A stretch of 64,000 nt of DNA, taken from the NCBI GenBank assembly GCA_033297075.1, contig MU858193.1:34446-98445 (forward strand), read 5' to 3'. The DNA comes from Rhypophila decipiens (taxonomy: Eukaryota; Ascomycota; Sordariomycetes; Sordariales; Naviculisporaceae). The notes under the pieces are model-generated. The model was not told the origin of the DNA. It was given only the letters and a program-made list of their open reading frames with translations, and made no database searches. Numbering within the stretch: the first letter of the stretch is position 1; each line of letters starts with the position of its first letter. The position numbers and the translations under genes were made by a program. Shown piece after piece: positions 1 to 12,700 of the stretch.

Positions 1-876
1 GATGGCCCTTGCGGCTCCCTCTACCGAGGTCGTCTCGTCCCTCGACAAGCGCCAGCAAAGGAGTCTCTGCGGTCTATATGACTACTGGTCTGGCTATGGC
101 TACGAGATGCTCAACAACCTTTGGGGAAAAGACACGGCCAGCTCCGGATCCCAGTGCACCTATCTGAATAGTGCCTCCGACAGCGGTATCGCATGGAGCT
201 CGACCTGGAACTGGCAGGGCGCTCCCGACAACGTCAAGAGCTACGTGTACGTCGGCAGGCAGGTCACCAAGGGCCGCAAGATCTCGCAGATCAACAGCAT
301 GCCCACCTCCATCTCGTGGCGGTACGACACCGAGAACATTCGTGCCAATGTCGCGTACGACGTCTTTACGGCTGCCGACCCGAACCATGCCAACAGCGGG
401 GGTGACTACGAGTTGATGATTTGGTAAGTTCATTGGGTCATTTCTTGTACCCGGCTAAATCCGCCATATGCGCACCAATGGCTGACAGAAGACCGCTTGA
501 CAGGCTTGCTCGCCTCGGTAATGTCTATCCCATCGGCCAAAAGATGACGACCGTCAACATCGGCGGCAAGAACTGGGACCTCTGGGAGGGCTACAACGGC
601 AAAATGAAGGTCTTCAGTTTCCTTGCTCAGGGCACCACCTACAGCTGGAGCGGCGATGCCAAGCACTTCTTCAACTGGCTCCAACAGAACAAGGGATATC
701 CCGCCAGCCAGCAGAACGTGATCGGTATGTCTCCGTCACTTCTTCCCACTTTCTTTATTGCTGCGTCAGTTGTGCATGACTAACACCTTTCAATAGTCTA
801 CCAAGTTGGAACAGAGGCGTTCACAGGCGGCCCGGCCACCTTCACCGTCTCCCAGTTCTCTGCCAGCATTAACTAA
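1..876 (+). CDS. GH12 endo-beta-1,4-glucanase / xyloglucanase, 5'-truncated by the window
   Basis: Secreted glycoside hydrolase family 12 enzyme that cleaves beta-1,4-glucan or xyloglucan in plant cell walls. Three exons are visible: 2-423, 504-724 and 797-876. The introns at 424-503 (gtaagt...cag) and 725-796 (gtatgt...tag) are in phase, the first splitting the Trp codon after YELMI. The first visible residues (ALAAPSTEV...LDKRQ) look like the end of a signal peptide and a KR processing site, so the true start lies upstream of the window. The ATG at position 2 is probably inside the signal peptide. Family landmarks are LCGLYDYWSGYGYE, NNLWGK, FTAADPNHANSGGDYELMIW (nucleophile Glu in YELMIW) and VGTEAFTGG (acid/base Glu), ending TVSQFSASIN. 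The mature part has normal GH12 length. The choice between glucanase and xyloglucanase cannot be read from sequence alone. Confidence 0.93.
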
Positions 877-2774
877 GCCTCGCCGAGAGATTAATTGGGC
901 TTGGTCATTCGAAGGAGTTTATCTGGCGATGCATCTTTCACACTTGCATCTTGTATATAGCCATTCCATGTCTTGTATGTAGTTAACTTCCTTGCACCAA
1001 AGTATCGTCGAAATCTGCATGGATCTTTTGACTTTAAAGAGGGTCGTTCTTGAAGCGAGAGGTCCGTCCCATATTCACCAAACCACTGACCTCATCCTCC
1101 TCCTCCGAATGCTTATCACAGTTAGACCAAACAGCCCATCTTTTTCGTTTCCAGGCTTTTCCTCTTTGCGGGGATCCGGTACCATAGTTGTTAAAAACCG
1201 GGAAAGTAAGCTGCCACTGTCCGTCCGAGATAGATTAATTGAGTCCAAGGCTACGGAGTACAGCTCCGAGAGCCACGGCGTTCATATCCGTAACTGTGAC
1301 TTCGCCAGGCTCCTCCGTCAACCGCTCTTAGCGCTCCAATCGGCTGTTTTCCTGGCGTTGTGTCTAGCGACTTCACAACGCTCCAATCGGCTGTCCTAGC
1401 GCCTCGGCGGAAAACCTGGGGAACCGAGTTAGCCGAGTCCGGGGTTCCCCGCGATGCTCCCTGCTGCTGCAGCAGATGATCACGGCTTATAAGACCCCTG
1501 TCATGGACTGTTGTGATACCTTCACAGTTCTTATCATGGACGTTTTTGAGAGTCAAATCACCACCACGTACCACGGAGGAACAGCCAGCCCGGGAAGGTG
1601 CCACAGCGAGCTGTCAACGAGACAAATCTCTTGACTAATGCTAGGTACGCTGAGGTGACGGGGCAATCCACAGTCCAGGCCGGTAATTGAAAATGAAACC
1701 CTTATAGATCGTCAAATCACTGGTTTCTTTATGTTGAAGAAAGAAGAAATATCCTTGCTTTGTAAAAGATGTCTTAACCTATACTGCTTTGTTTACATAT
1801 CATAAAGGGGGAGGGGGAGTCAACGTGCTAAAAAGGTGGAGCTTTGTGTCCCTACATAACCCTAACCACGGTTCCTCACCACATTTCTCCCTTTTGCTCT
1901 TGAACTGCCCACTTCAGCTATAAAATCAGGTTCAAACGGACCTCGGGAGTAATAACCAACAAGAGGGATTTCAGTTGACGAGGAGACTTTTCATCTAGCC
2001 TCCTCCGTCATCACTCTCTTCTTGCTTACGTGAAGCTAATTGCTGAGATATATGCAGATAGTTTTCTTACCCTTACTAACATCGCACTTTGAACGCCACG
2101 CGCTCATTTGGCTCTTCACCGGCGGATCGCTGCTGATGGAAGAAAACCATGAGCTGGGGAAGTCATAAATGACGAAATAATGAACAATGGACTGGTCGTT
2201 GGTCAGCGCTGTCAGCTATTCCGGGACTCCGGAAGACTACGCCACAAAGCAATGATGTATGTCAGGCCACTACTAGAACCAGCCACATCGTAAGCGAAGA
2301 TGTAAGTGACGGACTTAAGGTTAAGAACATAACATTTAATGATGGTTATTGTCTCGGTCACAGACAGATATGCGCACCGTTCAATCTGCGAAAACGTGAA
2401 AAGTCCTCCACGCACTAGCACCACCTCAAGAATGCCACCGTAGGCTAGGTCTCCAAATTCACCTCTTCATAATTGACACAGAATCTAGAAGCAGTAACAT
2501 AGGCATCATAGTTTTGTCTGGAAACGAAACATGGCTTTTCGGTGAGAAAACAGCGTGGAACTCAATGTGTCATCACTCTTTTTCCTTGGTGGGAGAATCA
2601 CATGCTGACTGACCGTCTATTGAAATGATGGCATGATGGCCCGGACATGCAAACTACAAACGTAATACGTGGGATTGATATAATGATCCATTGTTCTCAT
2701 TATATCAAGAAGTCATGTCCATCATAATATGGAATCATAGCTCTCAAGACCGTGGTGTTCTTGACCAAGTAATC
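877..2774. other. intergenic region between the GH12 and lipase genes
   Basis: About 1.9 kb with no convincing coding exon on either strand. A 16-bp direct repeat (CGCTCCAATCGGCTGT) occurs at 1332-1347 and 1379-1394. The distal part is AT-richer and should include the lipase promoter. An open frame precedes the lipase start from 2691, but its first codon is TTG and it is not used here. Confidence 0.6.
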
Positions 2775-4037
2775 ATGGTCCTTATTCAATTTTGTGGCTC
2801 AATAGCATTGCTTCTGGGTGCCTGCTCGGCAGCCCCAATCCTTGAACACGAGTGGAATAGCATCAAAGTTCCTTTACCGAGCTCAGATCCATGGTACCAC
2901 AACTTCACCAACTCGGCCTGCGACCTGGCGTCACTCGAGCCCGGGGATGTGATTGACAAACGAGCAGTCGAGATCCCGAGCTTTCTGAGCGGCAGTGTTT
3001 CCTCAGCCTGGCAGGTCAAGTTCCGTACGACCGACAGCCGCTTCCAGCCGACATGGGCAGTCACCACTCTATACTCACCCAAGAAGCGCGACAACCTCGC
3101 TTTGGTTTCTTATCAACATTTCACTGACTCGGCCGATATTGACAAGAGTCCCAGCTACAATATCATCAATCATGATATCGTGGATGGCGCAGCGTGGAAG
3201 ACCTTTGTTGGCCCCCTGGCCGAGACATGGTACGTCAATTTGCCAGATTATGAAGGACCCGGCGCCAGCTTCGGAGCTGGCCACATGTCGGGCCATGCAA
3301 CATTGGATTCCATCCGCGCTGTGAGACGCTTGGGCAGCCAGTACACCGGTCTTCCGGACAACGCGCCGGTGGCCATGTGGGGATACTCGGGCGGAGCACT
3401 GGCCACTGAGTGGGCAGTAGAGCGTCAAGGTTCCTACGCCCCAGAACTCAAAATCACTGCCGCCGTCATCGGAGGGCTCACACCCAACACCACACGCACC
3501 TTTGGCATAACCAGCGAGAGAAAGTCAACCTACGCTTGGCTGATCCCCAATACAGTACGGGGACTGGCATCTCAATTCCCACAAATCAAACCAGACCTCG
3601 TGGAGGCTACCAACGCGAGTACATGGGAGGAGGCCGTGCACGACCTAATGGACGCGGCAGACGATCAGACCGGGGAGTTTGAAGACCTCAGGGACGTTCT
3701 CGACTCTCTGCTCGGAAAGTTCAACTTCAAGGTAGCTCTCTCGTTTGATGGCTTGATGGGCTACAGCGGCGTTCCGCTGATGCCCATCTTCCTCTACCAT
3801 GCCGACCACGATCAACTTGCCCCTGTCGAGGACGTGCGCGAGCTGAAGGATCGGTACTGTCAAGTCGATGATGTCTCCATTTCGTTCCAGATCAGCACCA
3901 TTTCGACTTGGGCGATCGGAGATGCGCATATCAATGAGGGCATCCGTGGGGCTGCTGAAGCACAGAACAGGTGGCTCCCCGATGCATTTGCAGGAAAGCT
4001 GCCCAACGGGTGCACAGAAACTAAAACCTTGCGTTAA
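2775..4037 (+). CDS. secreted lipase, LIP family (Candida antarctica lipase A-like)
   Basis: Predicted extracellular triacylglycerol lipase of the fungal secretory LIP family, 420 residues in one exon. I chose the ATG at 2775 because it opens with a clean signal peptide (MVLIQFCGSIALLLGACSAAP). An in-frame ATG at 2715 would put polar residues in front of it. The alpha/beta-hydrolase triad is visible: Ser205 in GYSGG, Asp346 in YHADHDQLAP and His385 in GDAHINEG. Upstream landmarks typical of the family are the YQHFTDSADI and VNLPDYEGPGASFGAG segments, the latter before the nucleophile elbow. Length and order agree with the family (about 430-460 residues). Substrate preference (lipid or acetyl ester) cannot be told from sequence. 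The neighbouring GH12 enzyme is also secreted, but nothing shows co-regulation. Confidence 0.88.
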   Translation: MVLIQFCGSIALLLGACSAAPILEHEWNSIKVPLPSSDPWYHNFTNSACDLASLEPGDVIDKRAVEIPSFLSGSVSSAWQVKFRTTDSRFQPTWAVTTLYSPKKRDNLALVSYQHFTDSADIDKSPSYNIINHDIVDGAAWKTFVGPLAETWYVNLPDYEGPGASFGAGHMSGHATLDSIRAVRRLGSQYTGLPDNAPVAMWGYSGGALATEWAVERQGSYAPELKITAAVIGGLTPNTTRTFGITSERKSTYAWLIPNTVRGLASQFPQIKPDLVEATNASTWEEAVHDLMDAADDQTGEFEDLRDVLDSLLGKFNFKVALSFDGLMGYSGVPLMPIFLYHADHDQLAPVEDVRELKDRYCQVDDVSISFQISTISTWAIGDAHINEGIRGAAEAQNRWLPDAFAGKLPNGCTETKTLR

Positions 4038-5334
4038 TGCAAGTGAATTAAGAATTGTCGGGGTGTTTATACATGAGAACAATGTACTTTCTTTTCGTCG
4101 GCTTCTCTTCATTTGTCCCTCTGTTTTCGGCATCCTGTTCTCATACCAGGGAGAAGTCGATCAATCCACTGGAAGATAGAGTGTGAAAGTCGCCAGTTAC
4201 ATATCTAAGGAACATTTATTTCCCCAATCCAAGAAAGACATTTTAGGTTCATTGCCGAAGAGAAAAACAGCACTATCTACTACCTTGTCATTCCGACATT
4301 CCCAAAGATATACCGGGGCTATCTGGGGCCCTTTGTGTGCCTCGCTCATAGTTATTCTGACAAGAAAAGACCCTCCGGCCAACACCAAACCCCGAACGAA
4401 CTTCTGCCCGAAGAGGGTATAAGCAAGAGGATGACTGTTCGGACAGCCCATTTTGACTTACGGGACAGCTTTACTACCTATAACCCTGACCCTCGATACA
4501 TCTGCCTTGTATCTCCAAGGTCAACCCCCATACTGAATAGATTTTTGTACCTAGAATTAACCCCCAACTTGCTACGCACCTTTTTCAACCAACTCTATCT
4601 ACTACTAGCCTTTACTATAGTAGTAAGCCTATAGCGAATTCAAGGAGTAATATGGTGGAAAGGGGTATATGGCAATTGCAGGGGCCGATTTACAGTATAA
4701 GAACTTGTCTTGGCATGGGCAGTTACCTGGAAAATCAATGGTGGAGGTACCCGCTGTCCCATAAGTCAAAATGGGCAGTCCCAACAGTCATCCTCATAAG
4801 CAATTGACCAGTCATAACAGGCTTTGGGCTTGCTTATTTCGGGCTTGAAACTTGACAGTTGCCGACCTCTGTTTCGGTCATGGCCTACAAAGCGACCGCA
4901 TTGGTCTGTGAGTTCGGACCGGAAACCAACATCGGCGTCCCGGCTCCGGGCCGGGACTGGCCTTCTGACTCAAGATTATAAGGGTCAAAGGTTAAGATGG
5001 CCTTCATATTGGGTCGCTGAGACAAGAGCTCGTCTCACCCGAAGCAACGAGGGGGTCATCGCCGCACATGCGCCACCCGGGTCTGTTGACTACGCCGCAC
5101 CCTCAGGGCTGACAGGGGCACATGATCTGCTTGAACTTATTATTATATCCAAGTCTGGCACCAACAGTCCGACACCTCGACGGTATATAGAATGAGGAAT
5201 CCATCATCTTTCTCGTTGCGGAAATCATCAGCATCATCTCATCCGAGTCTCGCACTCCTCTCAGCACAACAAGACTCCGCAACGAATTATCCTTCTTTCG
5301 CCAGATCACAACACCCTACCGCAAAACCACCACC
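4038..5334. other. intergenic region 3' of the lipase
   Basis: About 1.3 kb in which I see no supported gene. Several frames stay open for 80-120 codons, but they have no recognisable domains and no splice partners. The last 200 bases, rich in CA and TC, look like the leader of the downstream gene, which starts in an accACCATGGGC context. Confidence 0.5.
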
Positions 5335-6237
5335 ATGGGCAAAGAAGAAAAGCTAACCCCAGAGGCCCTCCTCGAAAAAGGACCACACGGCTTCCCAGCC
5401 CGATGGATCCTCTACCAAAAGTCCTGCAGAACCCTCAAATACTCTACCTCGAAAGATTCCCCCCTGCACTACATAGAATGCCACTCCTACTGGGCTCGCC
5501 ACCCCTGGCAAGTCCTCCACTCGGTCGCCCATAAAAAGGAAAAATCCGACTCCACAGCCCTAATAGCAATATACAAGCCCAAAAAGTCCTTTTTCTTTCG
5601 ACCGCGCGATTTTCTCATCAAGTTTCCCAACAGCGGAGGTTCCAAACCAGACATTGAGATGAAGCGCCTCGACGAGTCGACTTTCCAGTCCTTGCTGGTA
5701 GCCAAAGCCTACGAATTCACCATCCCGACGACGGGGAGTGCTGGCAGATCAGAGCAATTCATCTGGCGCAAAGCAGACTGGGGCTCGCAAACCGAGGAAG
5801 TACGCGCCTTGACCAAGGAAGATAACCCCCCCGTTCATACGAACGATCCCCGCCCGCCTCAAAAGACAGGAATGCACTTTAGTAAACCCTACAGCGGCTG
5901 GGTTCTTGTTCGCGTGGGCGGACCGAATCGTAAACATTTACCGCCGGGAAGTGCGGACCAAAAGACTGGAATGTTCGAGTTCAAGGTTAACCCGTTTCCG
6001 CTTGGGTTTGTTGAGAGCGGGGATGAGATTGTCGCTAGTTATTGTCTCGCCACTGGGTGGGTGGCCACGAGGAAGTTCATCTTTCAGTTTTGGGGGTCTG
6101 GAGTTACGGGCGAGTTGGGCGAGGATTTTACGCGGGTGGCGGCGTTGACGGGGAGTGTGATCTGGGATGATGAGGTTAGGGAGGCGCAGAGGCGGAGGAA
6201 TAAGGCGGCGAACCATAATAATAACAATAATTTTTGA
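5335..6237 (+). CDS. conserved-looking hypothetical protein, 300 aa
   Basis: Single-exon ORF with a good start context (caccaccATGGGC), and I do not recognise the product. It has no signal peptide and no clear membrane span. The body alternates short beta-like stretches with charged loops: WILYQKSCRTLKYS, TALIAIYKPKKSFFF, EFTIPTTGSAGRSEQFIW, WVLVRVGGP and the C-terminal KFIFQFWGSG. This resembles a single beta-rich domain such as the tubby-C/LURP-one fold, but that is only a guess from pattern. The tail is basic and ends in an Asn run (HNNNNNF) encoded by AAT/AAC repeats. Pro- and Lys-rich loops (ENPPVHTNDPRPPQ-like region near residue 165) may be disordered. The gene faces VPS13 tail to tail. 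Confidence 0.7.
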   Translation: MGKEEKLTPEALLEKGPHGFPARWILYQKSCRTLKYSTSKDSPLHYIECHSYWARHPWQVLHSVAHKKEKSDSTALIAIYKPKKSFFFRPRDFLIKFPNSGGSKPDIEMKRLDESTFQSLLVAKAYEFTIPTTGSAGRSEQFIWRKADWGSQTEEVRALTKEDNPPVHTNDPRPPQKTGMHFSKPYSGWVLVRVGGPNRKHLPPGSADQKTGMFEFKVNPFPLGFVESGDEIVASYCLATGWVATRKFIFQFWGSGVTGELGEDFTRVAALTGSVIWDDEVREAQRRRNKAANHNNNNNF

Positions 6238-6721
6238 GGATGACGGTTTCAGGGCTTGTGTGCGGAGGGAGGGAGGAGCATAGAGTCAAAGCAAGGACGA
6301 GGAATATGATGACGGCTGAATGGGGAAGGATCTGATATATCGACCGGGAACTGTTTTAAAGAGCGTCTCCTAGATCTTAATATACAACAAAGAGCAAATC
6401 TTACTCTTCCACATGTTGTATTGAGACTAAAGTCACAACCACAAACGAGCTCTTGCATGGACGAAGAAGGATATTTATTATACTACGGAAGCTATAGGAA
6501 AAGCGAATAGGAGAGAGAAGCTAAGAGGAGAGAGAAGAAAACAAGGATCCACGCGTATGCCATGCAAGACCACCAATGACCACAGCAACCTTTTTGAGAC
6601 CACACTTATACCCATACCAAACCAGCAAGACAAGTCCATACTCGCGACAAAACAATAACCTCCATGTCCTTCCACGATGACCAGAACCTACAAGTTCACC
6701 TCATCATAACTGTGCAATGAC
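6238..6721. other. convergent 3' spacer between the 300-aa ORF and vps13
   Basis: About 480 bases that must hold both 3' untranslated regions. No coding signal is seen beyond short chance frames. Confidence 0.5.
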
Positions 6722-9700
6722 CTATTCTAGCCCCCTGAAGCGGCGATTAAACTCCTCCACGGCGACTGCAATCTTCTTGTAAATGAAACCACGGCTACTC
6801 TCCTGGCCGATAGGAATAAACGGCCCACTAGTGCCTCCCCTAAGCGTCAAGCTCAAGCCACTCCTCTCCTTACTAATGGTCTGGATATCCTTGAGCGGAA
6901 CATCCCACTCCGTCTGCAACCTACGGCTCCTGATCATCAGGATTCTCGCATAAGTAACCATGACGACCTTGTCCTCAGTGGGCAGCTCCAGGTGCGCAAG
7001 ATAGGCCTCGTCAAAGTACTTGCCATTGTCCACCTGCTTGAGCCACAGCTGGCCCAGCGCTTCTCGCTCCGAGAACTGCCTGACGATGCCGTCGGCCGCA
7101 ATGTAGCGCGGCAGTCTGATGCGGTCGAGCTCGCCCTCGTCAAAGACCTTGGTGGTATTCCTCACACCCTCACTAACGTTGGAGGCGAAATCGAGCACGC
7201 CGATAGCAGGCTTGGTGGCCAATCCAACGACGCCTTTTCCAATCCCCTTGAAAAATCCAAGTGCGCCCTCTTGCTCGGCACCCTCGAGAGGCTTCCTAGC
7301 CAGCCCGCCCACGCCAGAAGCTACAGAGGTGAGGAAGCTGTTAGCCCCCGTGCTGACGCCAAACAGAGCATGCTTCGGCCGATTCCGTGCACGGCTAATG
7401 CGGCGGCGGTCCTGGAACTGCTTGTCCATAGTGGCAGCCGCCAGTCCCTTGGCAAAGCTGCCCGTGACTTTGGAGACGGAGTCACTAACACCAAAGACCG
7501 AGTTCTTGAAGAATGTCCCTGCTCCTCTGGCGAGGCCGATGCCAAAGTCCTCGGGCCTGTCAGCCGTGACAAGGCCTTGGTAGGGTTCGTAAAAGATGGC
7601 GCCGACCCCGGAGCTGATGTTCTGGAACAGGCCGACAGGATTGCCAAGGAAATCTGCACTCCCCAGAATCTTGTGGATTTGAGACAGGGCCTGGTTCTTG
7701 TAGTTGTCCGAGACTGCCTGCAGCAAGACCGGCAGTGAGCCATGAAAGTTATCCAACATGACTGAATTAAACCGGATTGGTGCCTCGTTCACGTTCCCAA
7801 TCGCCATGGTCATAACATTGAAGAAGAACATGACGGGGTTGTGTGACGACGTCTTGTCCTCGGCATTGACTCTTTCTGTGCGCACAAACGACAGATTGAG
7901 CTGCATGGGCTGAAGGTTGAGCAGTTCAATGTAAATGTCTCGACCCGCCTGCTGTCCCTTAGGCTCCGGTATGTCGATATTGTCATCGCACAGCTTGTCC
8001 TCTTCATCTGATGACGCCCAAGACGCTCCGGGCACCTTGGAGAAATCCAAGACGGCGTAGATGAAATCCTCGTCGAGTTCAATATTCATCTCCTGGAGAA
8101 GGACGGTGAAATACTTGAAATACTCGACCCCATAGGATTCATCCTTGACCCGACTTATCGCGACGTGCAGCGACGGGTGAGCTTCTATCTCTTGGGCTCG
8201 TTTCGGCACCACGCTGGGGTAGAGGATCATGGGGAAGATTCCGCCATAGAGCTGATTGTCGATCTGAATCCACTTGACGTTGAGGCGTACTGTCTGGTAC
8301 AGCGGAGAATCGTTGTAATTGAGCTCAACGTCGCGGAAAGTGACATAGGCCAGTTCCTTGAGCTGCGAGTTGATGAGGGAGATGCCGATGCCCGCCAACC
8401 TCAGCTCTGCTCTGAATGTGACACCCGTATCCACTTCCTTGGGCTCGAAGGCTTGGTTCGATGACGAGGCTTTGGCATTGGAGTGTTGCCGGTAGAGACT
8501 CTTGGACGGCTTGTAGCTCGAGAGGATACAAGTATGCGTCGGGCCATCGGCGGTGACGTGGATATCAATGATCTTGGACTGGCCGTTGGTACCAACAAAC
8601 TTAATAGGAACCTGGTTCCCGATCTCTGCCAGCTTGATATAACGTTCCTTACCGTACGCGTTGATGCAGACCTCCTTGCGCTTGGCAGCCGGAAAGTCCC
8701 AAGAGTAGGGCATGATGCTTCTAGGGGGCAGGCGGTAGCGGATAAGTCTCCAACCAGACCTGTCCTCAGGCCCGTCCTCGTCCATGTTGGGATTGGCCTG
8801 GTAGAATTGGAACTCGGTGTCGCTTTCATTTCTCATAGAAAAGGGCCAGTTCTTAGTCTCGATGCTCAATTTCAGGAAGATGGTCGACTCCTCCATCAGG
8901 ATGTCGATCCGGATAAGTCTCTGCGGCTGACGGCCCGCCGCTTTGGCAATCTTGACGTACGTCGTACCCAGATCGGCAATGTTGAAGGGCGCCGTCCACT
9001 GATTGTCCACCCCCGGATAGCAGAGGGACAGCTGCTTGACGGCCCCCTGCTTAAGAGAGTGCAATGGCCGCAGGGCGCCGCTCTTGATGGCCAAGAGCCC
9101 CGACGAGCTTGGCTCCCGGATTTGAATGTCCTCGCCCAGCTGGTTGTGGATTACATACCTCGGGGCCAGGGTGACCACCTTGACCATCTTGTACTTGCCA
9201 TGGCCGGACTCGATGTTGATGCCCAGATGGACCTCGGCATTGCGGGCCGACGAGTTGAGCACTAGCTCGGAGCTGCTGCCGATCGCGTCGAAGCTCTGCG
9301 GTTTGCTCCAGTCCGAGTCTCCAGTCTTGAGCGCCACACGGTTCCGGTGGTGATCATCGTTGCCAAACGAAAACATGAGTGGCTGGGCCTTGGGCTGGTC
9401 TCCGAGGTCGATGAGTGACTGGCCAGCCGCGGCTTTCGCTTGCTGCACAAAGCCTCTGGACCGGATGCTGACGTCGAGCCCAGTCTTGTTGAGAATGACG
9501 TACGGGCTGAGGATGGTGACCTTGAAGGCGCCACCGCTGTTGGGGATTCGGTAGTAGTGCAGGTTGAGATTGAGCGGTAAGCCTGCCTCGTCTTTGCAAA
9601 CCAGCTGTGATTCCTTCTTGAAGTCGTCTGTCGAGCCCGTGTTGATGATAGCAAAGTCGCTCGCCTTGAACGGGGTATCCTGCATGTCGATATTAAGGAG

Positions 9701-12700
9701 CACGAGGTGCGACAGTTCAACCTGGTGCACCGGGAACACGCCGCCCTTGCGCAAAAAGTTGGGCCAGTCCTTCTTAATGTTCCGGTCGTAGATTCTGAAC
9801 TTGAAGTCGTACGGAAGCAGATTCTCCACCGTGAGAGGTGCCGAGAGCTTCAGCCGCATAAAGGGGTAGTTTTGTGTCATCGGATTGGCACGGTCGAACC
9901 TGGCCGAGAGCTGGAAGTAGAAGGGGTCGAGATGGTCCCCCTTGCACACCAGCGTCCTGTTGGGACGCTTGAGCAGGTCTTTCCACCACAGCGTGTCATT
10001 GCTCCATTTGTAGCCAAACCCTGGATCGGGCCTCACCAGCAGACTCTTGTCGTATGCTGCACCCACCGGTGCTGGCCGACTTTCGCCGGGTGCGATCTTC
10101 TCAATCTTGAGCAGATCGCCGCTCTGAGCGTCATAGAGACCCAGCTCGACAGGAATATCGGTAGCATTCTCGACCAGAAGAGGGCTTCGGAGCGTCACGT
10201 ACTTGACATTGTCGGTGCCAAGTTTGACCTCGACCATGAGCTTGTGCGTGACTTCTTTCACCTTGGGCCGAAGGGCGTACAAGAACTCGCCCTCGCGATT
10301 GATCCGAATGCCCTTGACAGCATCCAGGTTGCTGCCCTCAAGCCGAACAGTGACATTGCTTGCACTGCCGCTCTCGGCGAGCAGGTTCTCGCGCATCTTC
10401 TCCCAGTCCTCGAAGCTCCAGGGGGCTTCCTGGCCGTCTTCAAGACGCACCGAAGAATTCTCCTCGCTGCTCTGCCGTTTGGCAGTCACCGTAACATCGA
10501 AGCCAGTGTAGTTGCGGATACGGTATGGCGCCTCAACGCCCCTGGGTTTTCCAAGCACATCGTCGTCCCGAGTAAGGAAGGCGAATGACTTGGAAGCAAG
10601 AGCGATGGTGGCGGTTGTGACAGTAACGTTGAAGACGCCCTTAGATGTAACGCTGACCGATAGAAGGCCCGTGTCTTGTTCACGTGCTATGCCAAACCCG
10701 ACGTCCCACGGCTCAATCAGCGGTTCCCATGCCGACTTGGCAAAGTTGTAGACATTGGTGTACATGCTGATCGCCGCGTTGGCCTTCAGGTTGCTCGACC
10801 AGTTCTCGGCCGAGGCCGTAAGCGATTTGATGTTCAGGTCGAGAATGGGAAGTTCGTGCAGATCGCCAATGACCACGACACGGATCCCATCAATCGTGGC
10901 GGTCAGTGCCTCGAAGTGTCGTGGCCGTTTGGTGACATCGTGTGCCTTTGGTCCTCCTCGCTGGGCCTTGACCATGGTACCGCCGGCACTCTTGCTAGTC
11001 GACTTGGCCCTACTTCTTGCTGCCAAGGTAGATCCTCCCCTTCCACTAGCTGTTCGCTGTTTCAGGCTTGCACTCTTGAGTTGCCTGGCCTTTTGATCGG
11101 AGGCCTTGTTCTGTGGTTCCGTCTTGTCGTTTCCAGACAACTCAGAGGCCTTGGTGATGGTTTGCATCACCAGAAGAATGTCGCGGAGTGAAACGCGGAG
11201 AATGAGAGGCTCGACCTCGAGATGAATGTTGGTGGCCGAGGGATTCGAGCTATCCATCGACATCAGGATCGAGAAGTCATCGATAATGCGGAGGCGGCTG
11301 TCGTCAAACCGGTCCATGCGGCACAAGAACATGCCGCACTCGGAAACTTGAAAGGTAAAGGCATGTTGTTGCGAGATGAGAACCTGTTTGGTGCCCAGCA
11401 CAATGGCCTCGGAGCTTGTGCTGAGAGGGTTGGCAATCAAGATGACCTGTGCATCTACAATATTGACGCGGTAGGCAATTGTCGTCTTGGGCCCGTCAGC
11501 TTGCTTCTGGCCTGCGGTACGGCCTGCAGTGCTGGTGATGGAGGTGCGTGTGCTGCTCTCGGATGGCCTCCCTGTGAGCGCAAGCTGGGCAGAATCGGCG
11601 TCACTCATGTCGTCAGGAGTCGCGAGTGCGCTCTCGTCTTCCAGAGGTTCGTCCACTTGCATTCCTTCGCTGACGAAGTGCTGTATGGCAAACAGATAGT
11701 CCAGAGCAAAAATGACGCGCGGGCTGTCAATAGCCACCATGGCGATAATGTTCCGCTCCTCGCCTCCGGACATGGTGACGCTGGCCATAAACTGCTGCAC
11801 ATCTTTGTTGTTGCTAGTCATGATCTGTCTAAACTTGTTGATCTCCCGAGGACGAGTATCGTGGATTGTAAAGGACTGGATGACCAGCTCGGCCTCCAGA
11901 CTGCTATTAGAATCCATCCGCGTCTTGACTTGCGTGGAGTCGAGGCTGAACCGTGACAAGCTCGCCTGGTCCAGATCCCCAACTGGCGCGTCATGCGGGG
12001 CGTTGATCAACTCCAGCCCGATGGTGTTCACCTTGAAGACAAGGTCGAGCTTCGTCCAGGCCTCTCCGTGCGTGCCAAGCTCAGGTCTCATATCGACAAG
12101 CTGATCGTCCTGGGTGCTGGCAAAGCTCGAGACAGTCCTAGCCCTCTCGAGGGTATAGTCGTCGACGTCGCGCTCGGCAGCTTCTGTGGAACTCTGGTCC
12201 GGGTCGCCAGTGAAGGCGGCCGGGATCGTCCGAGACATTTCCAGCAATGCATTGAGCTGGTACTGCGTGATGCGGAGGTTAAAGTCCGTCATCTTGCCCT
12301 CTATCTCTAGGTCTGGTCGCTTGACACCCTCTTTGTGCTCTGCATAGGTGATGGCAAAGTCGAGGTCGACATGATCAATCAGCTCCAACTCTTCCTCTCT
12401 GGCGTCGCTGTAGTGGAAGTTGGATGTCATTCGAATATTTCGGATCCCCGTGGACAGCTTCATGGCAATCTCGGCCTTCTCGGAATCGTCGAGAGGAGCA
12501 AACTTGTTCTGCGCATAAATCTCTCCGAGGTATGCCGTTATGACATCGCGCTTTGGTCGGCCAGGCACTAGAGCACGAGGGAACACCACGATGGGTGTCC
12601 GGATCAGGACGTCAAACTTGATCCGGCTCTGGCTCTGCTGGAGCTGGTTGGCCTGGTTGGCAGCTGCTTGCCTGGCTGCGTTAAAGATGGCCTGCATTTT

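Noticed and set aside
1332..1394. 16-bp direct repeat as a transposon footprint
   Set aside because: Only a single short duplication 31 bases apart, with no inverted ends or target-site pattern. A local slippage duplication is sufficient.
6992..7738. 248-codon plus-strand frame antisense to the C-terminal part of vps13, and similar frames through 8483-15757
   Set aside because: VPS13 is continuous on the other strand with domains throughout. These frames mirror its codon bias and have no features of their own.
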